51,214 nt of DNA from assembly GCF_014698835.1 (NCBI RefSeq), contig NZ_JACJTU010000047.1, positions 1-51,214 of the forward strand, read 5' to 3'. Each line of letters starts with the position of its first letter. The stretch's first letter is position 1. The notes beneath the pieces were generated by a model that saw only the letters and a program-made list of their open reading frames with translations, did not search any database and was not told where the DNA came from. Source of the stretch: Nostoc paludosum FACHB-159 (GTDB lineage: Bacteria; Cyanobacteriota; Cyanobacteriia; Cyanobacteriales; Nostocaceae). A program made the translations under genes and the position numbers. This document shows, in pieces, positions 42,007 through 51,182 of this stretch.

Positions 42007-43207
42007 TAAACTAATTACATATCTTCGTTCGCCAGTGGCGATTCGGGAACGGTGTGGGCAACTGTTTGCATTCGTAAATGAGGGAAAATCGCGTTATTTT
42101 CATTGCGATTTAACGCAGTTGACAAAAGTTGCAGATTATGTTATCGAAGTCATGCGTTGTGAGTATCCGGATTTGCAAATTCCGTTTCATAGCCGTTGGC
42201 GACATTTTGAGGCTGGGGGTGTACCGCGTTTAGTTGTGTTGGATACTCAATTAGCGGGACTAACGCCTCTAGAAAAAGCTGCTGCTAAGTTTGATTTGGC
42301 AATTGTCAGTGTTTTGTTGGATGCGGGTGCGGGGAACAACTGGCGTTATGATGAACAGGAGACTGGGTTAAAATTGGGGCGATCGGAAGGTTTAGCTGTA
42401 GCCAGTTTTCAAATGTTTTGTGAAGGCGCTTTTTCCAGCCATAATTTGCCCCAAGTAGATGCTCAAAAATTGCAAGCATTTACAGAAGCAGAACTGGCAA
42501 ATGGGTTTCAGGTAAACACAGAAAATCCTTTGGTGGGAATTTCTGGGCGTTTGAAATTATTGCAAAAATTAGGACAAGCTGTAGTTTCTTCACCTAATTT
42601 GTTTGGCAACGAAAACCCTCGCCCAGGAAATTTAGTAAATTATCTTTTGGGTAAATCTGAAAATGGGCAGTTAGCCGCTGCAACAGTTTTCAGTGCAGTT
42701 TTACAAGGACTGAGTGAAATTTGGCCGGGGAGATTAGAAGTTTCTGGGGTAAATTTGGGAGATGTTTGGCGACATCCAGCTATTAGCAATGATGGCTTAG
42801 TGCCTTTTCACAAATTGTCTCAATGGCTGACATATTCTTTATTAGAACCGCTACAAGAACTCGGTTTAATAATTACTGGTTTAGATGCCCTTACAGGATT
42901 ACCAGAATATCGAAATGGGGGATTGTGTATTGATTTGGGACTTGTTGGTGTTAAAGACTTAGAGATTTGGCGATCGCCACATTCAGTAGCATCAGAAGTT
43001 ATAGTTGAATGGCGTGCTTTGACGGTGATTCTCTTAGATTATATCGCCGCTACAGTGCGCGAAAAGTTGAATATGACCCCCGAACAAATGCCACTAGTAA
43101 AAATTCTCCAAGGCGGAACTTGGACGGCTGGGCGAAAAATTGCTGCTGAACTCAGAACAGGTGGTACATCGCCTATGCAAATAGATAGTGATGGAACAGT
43201 ATTTTAA
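41999..43207 (+). CDS. urc4: Urc4/Urg3-family protein (DUF1688), uracil catabolism
   Basis: A 402-residue protein matching the URC4/Urg3 (DUF1688) family along its length. Examples are PFHSRWRHFEAGGVPR (about 61-76), AAKFDLAIVSVLLDAGAGNNWRYDE (residues 95-119), and the C-terminal ILQGGTWTAGRKIAAELR. Urc4 acts with Urc1 in the pathway that degrades uracil through ribosylated intermediates; its biochemical reaction is not settled to my knowledge. No signal peptide or membrane helix. It is separated from the Urc1-like gene by 202 bp of tandem repeats but on the same strand. The start at 41999 is set by loss of all upstream in-frame options. Confidence 0.87.
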   Translation: MTNKLITYLRSPVAIRERCGQLFAFVNEGKSRYFHCDLTQLTKVADYVIEVMRCEYPDLQIPFHSRWRHFEAGGVPRLVVLDTQLAGLTPLEKAAAKFDLAIVSVLLDAGAGNNWRYDEQETGLKLGRSEGLAVASFQMFCEGAFSSHNLPQVDAQKLQAFTEAELANGFQVNTENPLVGISGRLKLLQKLGQAVVSSPNLFGNENPRPGNLVNYLLGKSENGQLAAATVFSAVLQGLSEIWPGRLEVSGVNLGDVWRHPAISNDGLVPFHKLSQWLTYSLLEPLQELGLIITGLDALTGLPEYRNGGLCIDLGLVGVKDLEIWRSPHSVASEVIVEWRALTVILLDYIAATVREKLNMTPEQMPLVKILQGGTWTAGRKIAAELRTGGTSPMQIDSDGTVF

Positions 43208-43332
43208 CTATCAAATTTTATCTGCCCTTCGGGCAAGGCAGAAGGCTCTAGGGCAGAGGGCACAAGGGAAGAAAAAGTTTTAAAATATCCCTTTAAGCCG
43301 CAGTTAAAACTTGACTTTTGGTTAGATTTGGC
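43208..43332. repeat. Short repeats between convergent genes
   Basis: TGCCC-TTC-GGGCA forms a small hairpin near 43223-43236, followed by AGGGCAGAGGGC-type repeats. It could serve as a terminator for Urc4, but no T-run follows. Confidence 0.4.
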
Positions 43333-45393
43333 CTAATTCACTGCTGATTGGGCTTCTTGATAAATTATTTCTTGAAACTGAATTAAATCTTTTTGCGGGT
43401 CGGCGTGGGCAACTTTCACTAATATCTGTTCGCCTAAGTTCACAGAACGTTTGAAAGACATTGGTAACTGTAAACCCAAATCTTCTAACAGAATTAGAGC
43501 TAAGTTACTATCTTCTCGCAACCACATTAACACTGTCACATGCCAAATTTGTTCTGGATTACGGCGCAAATACTCTAGAGCATAATATCTATTAGTTTGC
43601 CGTTCTACCATCGTTACTTCTTGGGTGATGGTGGTGACTGTCATCATCACTTCTTTGAGTTGTTCGGCAGAAAATGGCAAAACTTCACCGCGCAAATGGG
43701 CTTTTAGTTGGAAGTGAGTTAGCAAATCGCTGTAACGGCGGATGGGGGAAGTTGCTTGAGTGTAGGTATCCAAGCCCAAACCTGCATGGCGCAAAGGTGT
43801 AATGCTCATTTCACTTTTGGGCATACAACGCCGCATGGCGCAAGCGCGGACGAATCCGGCTGGTAACTGGAGTAATTCTTCGTCTGGAGGTAATTCTGGT
43901 TGGGGCTGGCCGCGAAATGGCAAGGGAATGTTATGTCTTTGGCCGTAGCGGGCAGCAACTTCACCAGCAAGAATCATCATTTCTGCTACGAGTTGCCGGG
44001 AGGGTGAATCGTCCAAAATGTCAATATTGATTTCGTCGCCTTTGACTTTGATCGTTGCCTCAGGCATGGTGATGCTAATTGCTCCTTGGGCATAACGCCA
44101 GGTTTTGCGCCGATTTGCCCAAGTGGCGATCGCTTCAATTTCTGGTTCTGCTTGTACCCCTAATTGCAGCATTTCATCTACATCTTCGTAGGTAAGGCGA
44201 TAAGTCGGCTTAATTAAGCTCGTATGAATGCTGTAATCTTCTACTGCCCCAGTTGCACCTAAAACAATTCCAAAACTCAGGGCACAACAAATCCGCCCCT
44301 GTACCAGACTCATTGGCCCCGTGGCCAAGATTTCTGGAAACATGGGAATCATGCCTGTAGGTAAATATACTGTACTACCTCGTTTTCTCGCTTCTAAATC
44401 TAATTCATCTTCTGGCACTAACCATCTAGTAGGATCGGCGATATGTACCCACAGCCGTTCTCGTCCATCGGGGAGTACTTCCCAACTTAAACCGTCGTCG
44501 ATTTCTGTGGTGGTCTCATCATCAATGGTGTAGACCTTCAGGTGAGTCAGATCCAAGCGGTTGGTATCTGAATCAGTTGGTGGGAAATCCAAACGTTGTT
44601 GCGCCACTTCTAATACCTTTTGAGGAAACTGAACTGGAATTGAAGAACGACGCAGGAACAAGTTTTCATGAGGACTCCACCAAGCCAAATCTACCAAAAG
44701 TTGAAAGGCTCCTTGGGGTGTTGTGGGGCGTCCCAGCAAGGTCATAGTTTCTAATACTGGGGCTGAGGGAGGATAGGCACGAGCCAGAGTGTCATAATTT
44801 ACCCCCATCCGCACGGTGTCAGCAAGCAGCGCTGCGTATTTTTCTATTCCTTCCAACCGCTGGCGATCGTGACGTTGCCACTCTACTGCTTCACCTTTGA
44901 GCGCCTGCTCTACACGAGCTAAAAATTCCTGCTGTCCCTTAGCTTTGAGTGCCTCTACTTCTATTTGGTGCTTGCGTTCTGCAACCTGAGCAGCAGTTCG
45001 GGCTTCGTAAGCCTCTCCTTTTTGCTTGAAATAGAGTTTGTCGTCTGATAACAGGCAATGGGCAGCGTAACAATGGGGCGCACCCGATTCCGAAAATAGC
45101 AAATTCGCCATTTCCTCTGGGGTGATTGTTTCCCCACCTTCAACCAATAATTCCCAAGCTACTTCCAAGCTAGATGGATCTAAATAAGGCTTGACCTGCT
45201 CTAGAAACTTGGGAATATCCGTCGGCTTATAGGTCTCTTTGTTAACTGTATAGGTTACTTGTCTAGGCGCGAGGCTGTGGGATTGACCACGTTCGTCCAC
45301 CACAAACCAGCGGGTTTTACCGTCCGGACGTTCTACGACGCCCAGACGGCGATCGCCTTGAACCCTAAATTCAACTAGCGTCCCCTTCTCCAC
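43333..45393 (-). CDS. Ribonuclease II/R-family exoribonuclease (VacB/RNB)
   Basis: A 686-residue 3'-5' exoribonuclease. The N-terminal ~60 residues form an OB-like part (GTLVEFRVQGDRRLGVVERP). The RNB catalytic domain begins near 285 with VYTIDDETTTEIDDGLSWE, holding the Mg-binding aspartates, and includes VHIADPTRWL and TSPIRRYSDLLTHFQLKAHL. A C-terminal S1-type segment follows. This is the form typical of cyanobacteria and chloroplasts. It degrades structured or unstructured RNA. It lies downstream of rpmG-rpsR on the same strand, 115 bp after rpsR with heptamer repeats between. Confidence 0.92.
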   Translation of the reverse strand: MEKGTLVEFRVQGDRRLGVVERPDGKTRWFVVDERGQSHSLAPRQVTYTVNKETYKPTDIPKFLEQVKPYLDPSSLEVAWELLVEGGETITPEEMANLLFSESGAPHCYAAHCLLSDDKLYFKQKGEAYEARTAAQVAERKHQIEVEALKAKGQQEFLARVEQALKGEAVEWQRHDRQRLEGIEKYAALLADTVRMGVNYDTLARAYPPSAPVLETMTLLGRPTTPQGAFQLLVDLAWWSPHENLFLRRSSIPVQFPQKVLEVAQQRLDFPPTDSDTNRLDLTHLKVYTIDDETTTEIDDGLSWEVLPDGRERLWVHIADPTRWLVPEDELDLEARKRGSTVYLPTGMIPMFPEILATGPMSLVQGRICCALSFGIVLGATGAVEDYSIHTSLIKPTYRLTYEDVDEMLQLGVQAEPEIEAIATWANRRKTWRYAQGAISITMPEATIKVKGDEINIDILDDSPSRQLVAEMMILAGEVAARYGQRHNIPLPFRGQPQPELPPDEELLQLPAGFVRACAMRRCMPKSEMSITPLRHAGLGLDTYTQATSPIRRYSDLLTHFQLKAHLRGEVLPFSAEQLKEVMMTVTTITQEVTMVERQTNRYYALEYLRRNPEQIWHVTVLMWLREDSNLALILLEDLGLQLPMSFKRSVNLGEQILVKVAHADPQKDLIQFQEIIYQEAQSAVN

Positions 45394-45437
45394 AACTCTC
45401 GCACTTTATTTTTTTAATGAACAGTTTAAATAATTTT

Positions 45438-45507
45438 AAGTTAGGAGTTAGGAGTTAGGAGTTTTGATTCATAACTCATCACTCATAACTCATCACTCAT
45501 AACTCTT
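45438..45507. repeat. Heptamer tandem repeats between rpsR and the RNase gene
   Basis: GTTAGGA units (about 45440-45462) followed by ATAACTCATCACTC units (about 45467-45504), directly abutting the rpsR stop codon at 45509. Confidence 0.8.
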
Positions 45508-45508
45508 T

Positions 45509-45724
45509 TTAGCCTTCCGCGTTGATAAATGGCAACAAAGCCACAATCCGCGATCGCTTAATTGCTAATGTCAACTCTCGCTGTTGCTGAGACGTAAGCC
45601 CTGTAATCCGCCGTGGCAGTATCTTGCCCCGTTCGGTGATAAACTTACGCAACAAATCAACGTCCTTATAATCTATTGGTTCTCCTGGCTTAATTGGAGA
45701 AAGGCGACGACGGAAATAACTCAT
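45509..45724 (-). CDS. rpsR: 30S ribosomal protein S18
   Basis: A 71-residue basic protein with the S18 core IDYKDVDLLRKFITERGKIL followed by PRRITGLTSQQQRELTLAIK. It binds in the 30S platform next to S6. Length and sequence are typical of cyanobacterial and plastid S18. It starts 2 bp after the rpmG stop. Confidence 0.98.
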   Translation of the reverse strand: MSYFRRRLSPIKPGEPIDYKDVDLLRKFITERGKILPRRITGLTSQQQRELTLAIKRSRIVALLPFINAEG

Positions 45725-45726
45725 CT

Positions 45727-45921
45727 CTACTTAATTTCCTTGTGAACGGTATGTTTATTACAGTGCGTGCAGAACTTTTTCAGTTCTAGCCTGTTGGTGG
45801 TGTTGCGGCGGTTCTTAGTGCTGGTATAACGTGATACACCAGGAGACCGCTTTTCTGGGTTTGTCCGACACTCGGTACACTCTAATGTCACAATTATGCG
45901 GACACCTTTACTCTTAGCCAT
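45727..45921 (-). CDS. rpmG: 50S ribosomal protein L33
   Basis: A 64-residue protein with both zinc-binding pairs intact (CTEC at 15-18, CTHC near 52-55) and the L33 core RYTSTKNRRNTTNRLELKKF. It is first in the rpmG-rpsR pair, a conserved order in cyanobacteria and chloroplasts. Confidence 0.98.
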   Translation of the reverse strand: MAKSKGVRIIVTLECTECRTNPEKRSPGVSRYTSTKNRRNTTNRLELKKFCTHCNKHTVHKEIK

Positions 45922-45964
45922 AATCTTACAAACAGTAAAGCCTGGAGAGAATTAACACAAATGA

Positions 45965-46522
45965 CTATCTTCTCACATTCTGGCGGATATTTTCAACTAA
46001 TTTTTTGATTTTGATATCCAGCGAGTAGCCACGACGGGAAGAGACGATGAAAGTTCCGCAAAAGCGATCGTGTAAAGCTTGCCGCATCTGAGCATCAGAT
46101 AAGGCAGTACCACAATCAATTGCTAAAGGAAGTACTAGCAGTATAGCAGTGGGATTGGCTCTAATATTGCCTAAGGCAATTGACACCAGAAGCGCACCCA
46201 AACCAGTAATTGTCTCTCGTTTCACTAGAGCCTGTAAATCTGGGATTCTACCGATTATTTCCCCATCTTTAACTTCTAGCACCTTTAAATCAAATGCCCA
46301 ACGCCCTAAACTTTGTCCTTGATTGTTGTATGCCACCACCACCCGCAAAATCAGCCAAAACATTACAAAAACTAGGATTTGAGCAAATTGAATGCCAACA
46401 TTGCCACTTCCTAGCAAAGAACTAACTAACCAGACAACAAAAAAATCTAGCCCCAATGCCATACCTCGCCGCCCAATATCAGCCTTGGGATAGTGTTTTT
46501 GCCGAACGCGTTCGATGGTCAT
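45965..46522 (-). CDS. RDD-family membrane protein
   Basis: A 185-residue protein from ATG 46522 (MTIERVRQKHYPKAD). The RDD pattern is seen: ADIGRRGMALGLDFFVVWLV at the first helix, LILRVVVAYNNQGQSLGRWAFDLKV in the middle, and ALHDRFCGTFIV near the end. About three to four membrane helices. Function unknown; some RDD proteins act in Na+/H+ or other transport. It lies 43 bp upstream of rpmG on the same strand. Confidence 0.82.
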   Translation of the reverse strand: MTIERVRQKHYPKADIGRRGMALGLDFFVVWLVSSLLGSGNVGIQFAQILVFVMFWLILRVVVAYNNQGQSLGRWAFDLKVLEVKDGEIIGRIPDLQALVKRETITGLGALLVSIALGNIRANPTAILLVLPLAIDCGTALSDAQMRQALHDRFCGTFIVSSRRGYSLDIKIKKLVENIRQNVRR

Positions 46523-46999
46523 ACAAAACAAGTATTTTTATTTAAGGGTTGGGAAAAACGATCGCTGCTGTTTTTAATATTAAGATGATGGCTTAGCTAC
46601 TTGCTGCCGTATACGCTTTGCTTGAGTCTGAAAAACTCGATGAAATCCCACAAGTAATTTTTTATCAGCCGTTACAAGACTATAAATAAAGGTTTTACTC
46701 TTTTTTGAAAAAGAAGGTGTAAATTTATACATTAATATTTACTTAGGTTATAAATGTTGTTCAGCCTACTTGCGCGGTCGAGGCTGTTACAACAAGTAAC
46801 AACCTCGCTAGATTTATACTTTTATTGTGTGTGCTGAAACAAATGTTGTTAGGTTATCTCACGTTCGGGTAATTAGTTATGATTTCGGTAATCTATTAAA
46901 CCCCACCCCTTAATCCCCTCCCCGCAAGCGACGAGGGGAGACAAAGCGCATCTTGGAAACTAGATACAATCTGAATTTCTTAATTGCAAATTGATATTG
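46523..46999. other. Intergenic region with a dispersed repeat hairpin
   Basis: 477 bp without a recognisable gene. A CCCCACCCCTTAATCCCCTC-type dispersed repeat begins at about 46899 and contains the stem CTCCCC (46918-46923)/GGGGAG (46935-46940). The rest is AT-rich; nothing else seen. Confidence 0.55.
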
Positions 47000-48487
47000 C
47001 TATCCACCACCGCAACCACCGCAACCACCGCCACAACTGCTGCCACAACTGCTGCCACAACTACTACCACAAGTACTGCCACCACAACCACTGCTACTAC
47101 TACCAGTGCTACTAGATACTGGTTTAAGTATCTTCTTCAACTCAGCAAACATATCATTTGGTAAAACTGTCGTACCCAAAAGAGCAAATGCGACTATGAG
47201 CTTGGGATCTGTATTGCTAATTGCTTTTAAGGGTTGTATTTGTCTATGAAGTTCTTGGAAAATGCGATCGCCATAACGACTCCGATGGGTAGAACTCAGC
47301 AACAACCATAACGCAATAATACTGATGAAGATACACATTATGGTTAGATAAGTAACAGGCTTATGGCGAGAGATTCCTACACAAATTTTGGCAATACCCA
47401 ATCCTAACAAGCCACCGATTAATATTGTTGGGTAGGTTTTAATATTGAAAGATTGTTTCTGGTTCACTAAAAGACCAAATTGACGCAATCGCTCCCGAAG
47501 TTCTTCAGTTACCTGAGTAGCGCCGCTGCGAATCGTATCAATGTGTCCATTTAATGCAATGGCATCTGCAACTGCTCGCTCCAGAGGATTGGACAATTTT
47601 TCTACAGATTCCTTTAAAGCGAGCATTCGTTTTTCTGTGTCTACGATGGCGTATTGTTTCTGTACTAAACTGGCGATCGCAGTATCTACAACATGATGTT
47701 TGCCCTTTGCAAGGTAAGCAGTTTCATAGGCATCAAGCTGTACCGTTTTTTCCATTGGATTGCCATCAGGTAGCCGCAGAAAATCTCGGATAACTAATGC
47801 TATAAATACTACAACAATTGAGAGCAGGAAGTAAAACTTTAAAAATTCCGGCCCGCGAAAGTTGAGTGAATTAAGCAGGAAAGGAATCACTTGCCAGCAA
47901 ACAACTACAACTATCAAACTGACCAAAAGAAACGAAAATACTGCTTGATTTAGCTGCACCTTTGGCAAATAACTAAAAGATGGCTTTGGGATAATCGAAT
48001 CTTGTTCATTCACTTGCAAAGAGTGTAAATTTCTTCCGAATTTCTTTTTTGCTTGAGGCCAAATATCTACTGGAGGAACCTCACCAAAAAAACGTTGATA
48101 GCTTTCTAATGTCTTGTTGTACCATTCATCAAACTTTAAGCGCTCCGATGAACCTCCACGACTTGGTTCATGATGCAATGGTACTTTGAGAATATTTGGG
48201 CAAAACTCCTGCCAATACGAACGCGTGTAGTTCAAGTGCAAATGCCAAACCCGATCTACTGAATCTGATGGTCTGACTGGATGACCTGTTGCAACTGCAA
48301 GAAACGTAAATTTTTTGTATTCTTCAATTACCCTCTGGGTATAGTTTAAAGACCAGGAATTTTCCTTTGCCAATCGTCTGCTAAAAGTTAACTGGGAATC
48401 AGACTCATCTAACGAAAAAGCCTGAATTCGTTCGTATAATTCTAGCTGTTGCAAATTCATCGATTGGTTGTTTTCAAAGTTCAACAT
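47000..48487 (-). CDS. TIGR04222-like membrane protein with N-terminal GRDP-type segment and Cys/Gly-rich tail
   Basis: A 495-residue protein. Residues ~10-130 contain SVDRVWHLHLNYTRSYWQEF, like the DxxWHxH segment of plant/bacterial glycine-rich-domain (GRDP) proteins. Two helices at about 180-245 (FSFLLVSLIVVVVCWQVIPF and FLLSIVVVFIALVI) and two more at about 352-400 make it an inner-membrane protein. The middle (ETAYLAKGKHHVVDTAIASL) fits TIGR04222. The last ~35 residues are a Ser/Cys/Gly tail (GSSCGSSCGSSCGGGCGG) with nine Cys, typical of this family and possibly metal-binding or surface-linked. It diverges from the CHAT-domain gene 390 bp away. Confidence 0.75.
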   Translation of the reverse strand: MLNFENNQSMNLQQLELYERIQAFSLDESDSQLTFSRRLAKENSWSLNYTQRVIEEYKKFTFLAVATGHPVRPSDSVDRVWHLHLNYTRSYWQEFCPNILKVPLHHEPSRGGSSERLKFDEWYNKTLESYQRFFGEVPPVDIWPQAKKKFGRNLHSLQVNEQDSIIPKPSFSYLPKVQLNQAVFSFLLVSLIVVVVCWQVIPFLLNSLNFRGPEFLKFYFLLSIVVVFIALVIRDFLRLPDGNPMEKTVQLDAYETAYLAKGKHHVVDTAIASLVQKQYAIVDTEKRMLALKESVEKLSNPLERAVADAIALNGHIDTIRSGATQVTEELRERLRQFGLLVNQKQSFNIKTYPTILIGGLLGLGIAKICVGISRHKPVTYLTIMCIFISIIALWLLLSSTHRSRYGDRIFQELHRQIQPLKAISNTDPKLIVAFALLGTTVLPNDMFAELKKILKPVSSSTGSSSSGCGGSTCGSSCGSSCGSSCGGGCGGCGGG

Positions 48488-48876
48488 ACAGTTTTGGGTA
48501 GTGGTAAAGATTTCAGAACAAACATTTCAAGCCAAAAGGCGAAATTTTTATCAATCGCTGCAACACCCCATTCCTACATTGATTTCAGTGATTTTTCAGC
48601 TACCATAACAGGAAGTTTATAACCAGATACCAGCATTCTCCTTATTTATGCTTGCGACTCTACTTACATTCACATGAAGTATTTCTATTTTTATGAAATG
48701 ACTGATTGAAAATTACGCTCATATTCGGTGAAACTATTGAGCGAAAAGGCTTTTTGACTATGGGATATGGCAATAACTAGCAATATCAGGAAAGTTCAGT
48801 GGCAAAATAGTATTAGGAGTAACAAGGCTGATGGAAAAGTCTGTTGTTTAAGAGCATTCAACAAAAGGAAAAAGCG
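48488..48876. promoter_or_regulatory. Divergent promoter region of the TIGR04222-like and CHAT-domain genes
   Basis: 389 bp with no gene and no repeat recognised. AAAGGAAAAAGCG directly precedes the ATG at 48877 and serves as its ribosome-binding site. No convincing -35/-10 pair could be picked by eye. Confidence 0.5.
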
Positions 48877-50988
48877 ATGACGACAGTCAACTTGAAACTC
48901 AGACGCACCTCACAAGAGGGATTTTTAGTAATTCTGAGAGTGAAGAACTTGGAGGAAGAAACAGAGGGGTTTTTACCTCCATTACTCCCAGAACTAAAAT
49001 CCTCCTTTCATCAATGGCAGTCAGCCTATCGTCAAATTGAAGCTGTGCGTTCTTGTGTTGCTCCGGCACCAGGGTTACGTCTTGCGCCCAAAACAGTGAC
49101 TATTTATTCCCACGGAGAACATACAGTAGCAGTAAAAAAGTATCTCAATGAATGGCTCAATTCTTCAGAGAGTAGGTGGCGGCCAATTCGAGATAGATTA
49201 ATAGCGATCGCACATCAATTACATCAGTCAAATGAAGAAATTAGCATCATTATTGACGCCAAAGATATAGATTTACGTCGTCTTCCTTGGCAAGAATGGG
49301 ATTTATTTGAACAACACTATCCACAAGTCGAAGTTGCCTTCAGTTCGCCTAAAAATGTCAATCAACACAAAAATAAAGCAGTTCTGAAAACTGGAAATAT
49401 CAGAATTTTGGTTGCTGTTGGTAGGAGTGATGGTATTAACACAAAAGATGATCTAAAAGTTATTCAAGAGCTTGAGGAAAAAGGGGTAGAAGTAATCTGT
49501 TTAATGCAGCCCAGTCGAAAGGAATTTTGTGAAGCTCTTTGGGATGAAAAAGGCTATCATATTTTCGTTTTCACGGGACACAGTGGTAGTCAAAAAGATG
49601 GACAAATAGGTTGGATTGAACTTAACAATAAAGATAGCTTGAGTATTGAAGAGTTTCAAGAAGCTTTAAAACAAGCTATTTCTAAAGGATTGCAGTTAGC
49701 AATTTTTAATTCTTGCGATGGTTTGGGATTTGCTCACCAACTTTTACAGCTACATCTACCTTGGGTTATAGTCATGCGCGAACCTGTACCAGACCCAGTA
49801 GCTGTAGAGTTTTTAAAATACTTTTTCCAAGAATTTACCCGCAATAATTCCCTATTTAGTTCTGTTCAAAAAGCACGTAAACGCCTAGAACACTTTAAAT
49901 CAGAATATCCAGGTGCAACTTGGTTACCCACAATTTGTATTGAACCCAATATTGAGCCGTTGACTTGGCAATTAATGTGTGGCAAAAACCGAAAACAGCC
50001 TACTGATGAAAAGCCAAACAATTTCAGCCATACGATTAGTAAAAATATTAAATTGTGGTTATTAACTAGCTTAGTTAGCGTACTTTTGCTATGTATGTTC
50101 TGGTTTGGTTGGAATATAGTATTACCATTGCCGCCGTCAGGAACATTTCTTTATGGCGGGAGTACTTCTTGGGAACCAATTAGAGAATTAGTCGATCGAA
50201 AAATTCGAGCTAATTGGCCACAATTTAACTTAATATACCATACACATCCTACTTTAAAACTAGGTTCAGGAACAGGAATTAAAATGTTATTAGAAGGTCA
50301 AATTTCCTTTGCTGAATCTTCACGATATGTTAGAGATTATGAGTTTCAACGTGCAGCTGCCTTAGGGATAAAGCTCAAGCAAGTACCTGTTGCCATCGAT
50401 GCGATCGCCATCGCTGTTCACCCCAGTTTGAATATTCCTGGTTTGACTGTAGAGCAATTCAAAGGTATTTATACAGGTGAAATTACCAACTGGCAACAGG
50501 TGGGTGGCCCGAATCTTCAAATCACACCCTATTCTCGTCCTGATGACAGTGGTACAACTGAATTTTTCAAAGAAAATATTTTGGTCAACGATAACTTTGG
50601 TGCAAATGTTAAGTTTATTTCTACTACCAAGCAAGCCCTGAAAAGAGTAGGCAAAAATCTCAATGATGGAGCTATTTATTATGCTTCGGCTTCTGAAGTG
50701 ATTAAGCAATGTATTGTTAAAACTTTACCAATTATTTGGGAGTCTGGTAAATTAATTGCTGTAGATAAATCTGGAAAGATACCAGGAGTAAAGTGTCCTT
50801 GGGAAAATAATAAAGTGAATATTGATGCGTTAAAAAACAATGATTATCCGATTAATCGTTACTTGTTTGTAATTATTAAACAAAATAGTCAAGATGAGGA
50901 AAGAGCCGGAGAGTTCTTTGCTAATTATCTGTTAAGCAATCAAGGACAAAATCTAATTGAAAAAGCTGGTTTTCTTCGGATTCACTGA
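48877..50988 (+). CDS. CHAT (caspase-like) protease domain fused through one membrane helix to a PstS-like binding domain
   Basis: A 703-residue protein; ATG 48877 is chosen for its AAAGGA site (a TTG lies 33 nt upstream). Residues ~185-365 match the CHAT peptidase fold: catalytic H235 in FVFTGHSGS and C280 in AIFNSCDGLGFAHQL, followed by LPWVIVMREPVPD and ATWLPTICI. The preceding ~180 residues (SIIIDAKDIDLRRLPWQEWD) are the usual CHAT-associated lead-in. One membrane helix (about 393-417) follows a Lys-rich inside segment. Residues ~420-703 resemble phosphate-type binding proteins: YGGSTSWEPIRELV, LGSGTGIKMLLEGQISFAES, EQFKGIYTGEITNWQQVGGP, RPDDSGTTEFF. Predicted topology: protease inside, ligand-binding domain in the periplasm. 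Function is inferred: a ligand-gated transmembrane protease. Confidence 0.85.
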   Translation: MTTVNLKLRRTSQEGFLVILRVKNLEEETEGFLPPLLPELKSSFHQWQSAYRQIEAVRSCVAPAPGLRLAPKTVTIYSHGEHTVAVKKYLNEWLNSSESRWRPIRDRLIAIAHQLHQSNEEISIIIDAKDIDLRRLPWQEWDLFEQHYPQVEVAFSSPKNVNQHKNKAVLKTGNIRILVAVGRSDGINTKDDLKVIQELEEKGVEVICLMQPSRKEFCEALWDEKGYHIFVFTGHSGSQKDGQIGWIELNNKDSLSIEEFQEALKQAISKGLQLAIFNSCDGLGFAHQLLQLHLPWVIVMREPVPDPVAVEFLKYFFQEFTRNNSLFSSVQKARKRLEHFKSEYPGATWLPTICIEPNIEPLTWQLMCGKNRKQPTDEKPNNFSHTISKNIKLWLLTSLVSVLLLCMFWFGWNIVLPLPPSGTFLYGGSTSWEPIRELVDRKIRANWPQFNLIYHTHPTLKLGSGTGIKMLLEGQISFAESSRYVRDYEFQRAAALGIKLKQVPVAIDAIAIAVHPSLNIPGLTVEQFKGIYTGEITNWQQVGGPNLQITPYSRPDDSGTTEFFKENILVNDNFGANVKFISTTKQALKRVGKNLNDGAIYYASASEVIKQCIVKTLPIIWESGKLIAVDKSGKIPGVKCPWENNKVNIDALKNNDYPINRYLFVIIKQNSQDEERAGEFFANYLLSNQGQNLIEKAGFLRIH

Positions 50989-51182
50989 TATAGAAAAGTG
51001 CTGAGTGTTGATAGGGCTTACATAACGTGGTTACAAAGTTTGTGCTGTTGGCTTAGCCCAACCCAGGCATCACATCTCAATAACAGTTGAGCGCAAACCG
51101 TTGAAATCAGGGCTATTTCATTCTAAATGTAGGCAGTATATGGTAAGATGCAGCGCAAATTCTATATTAATGCATCTGTCCC

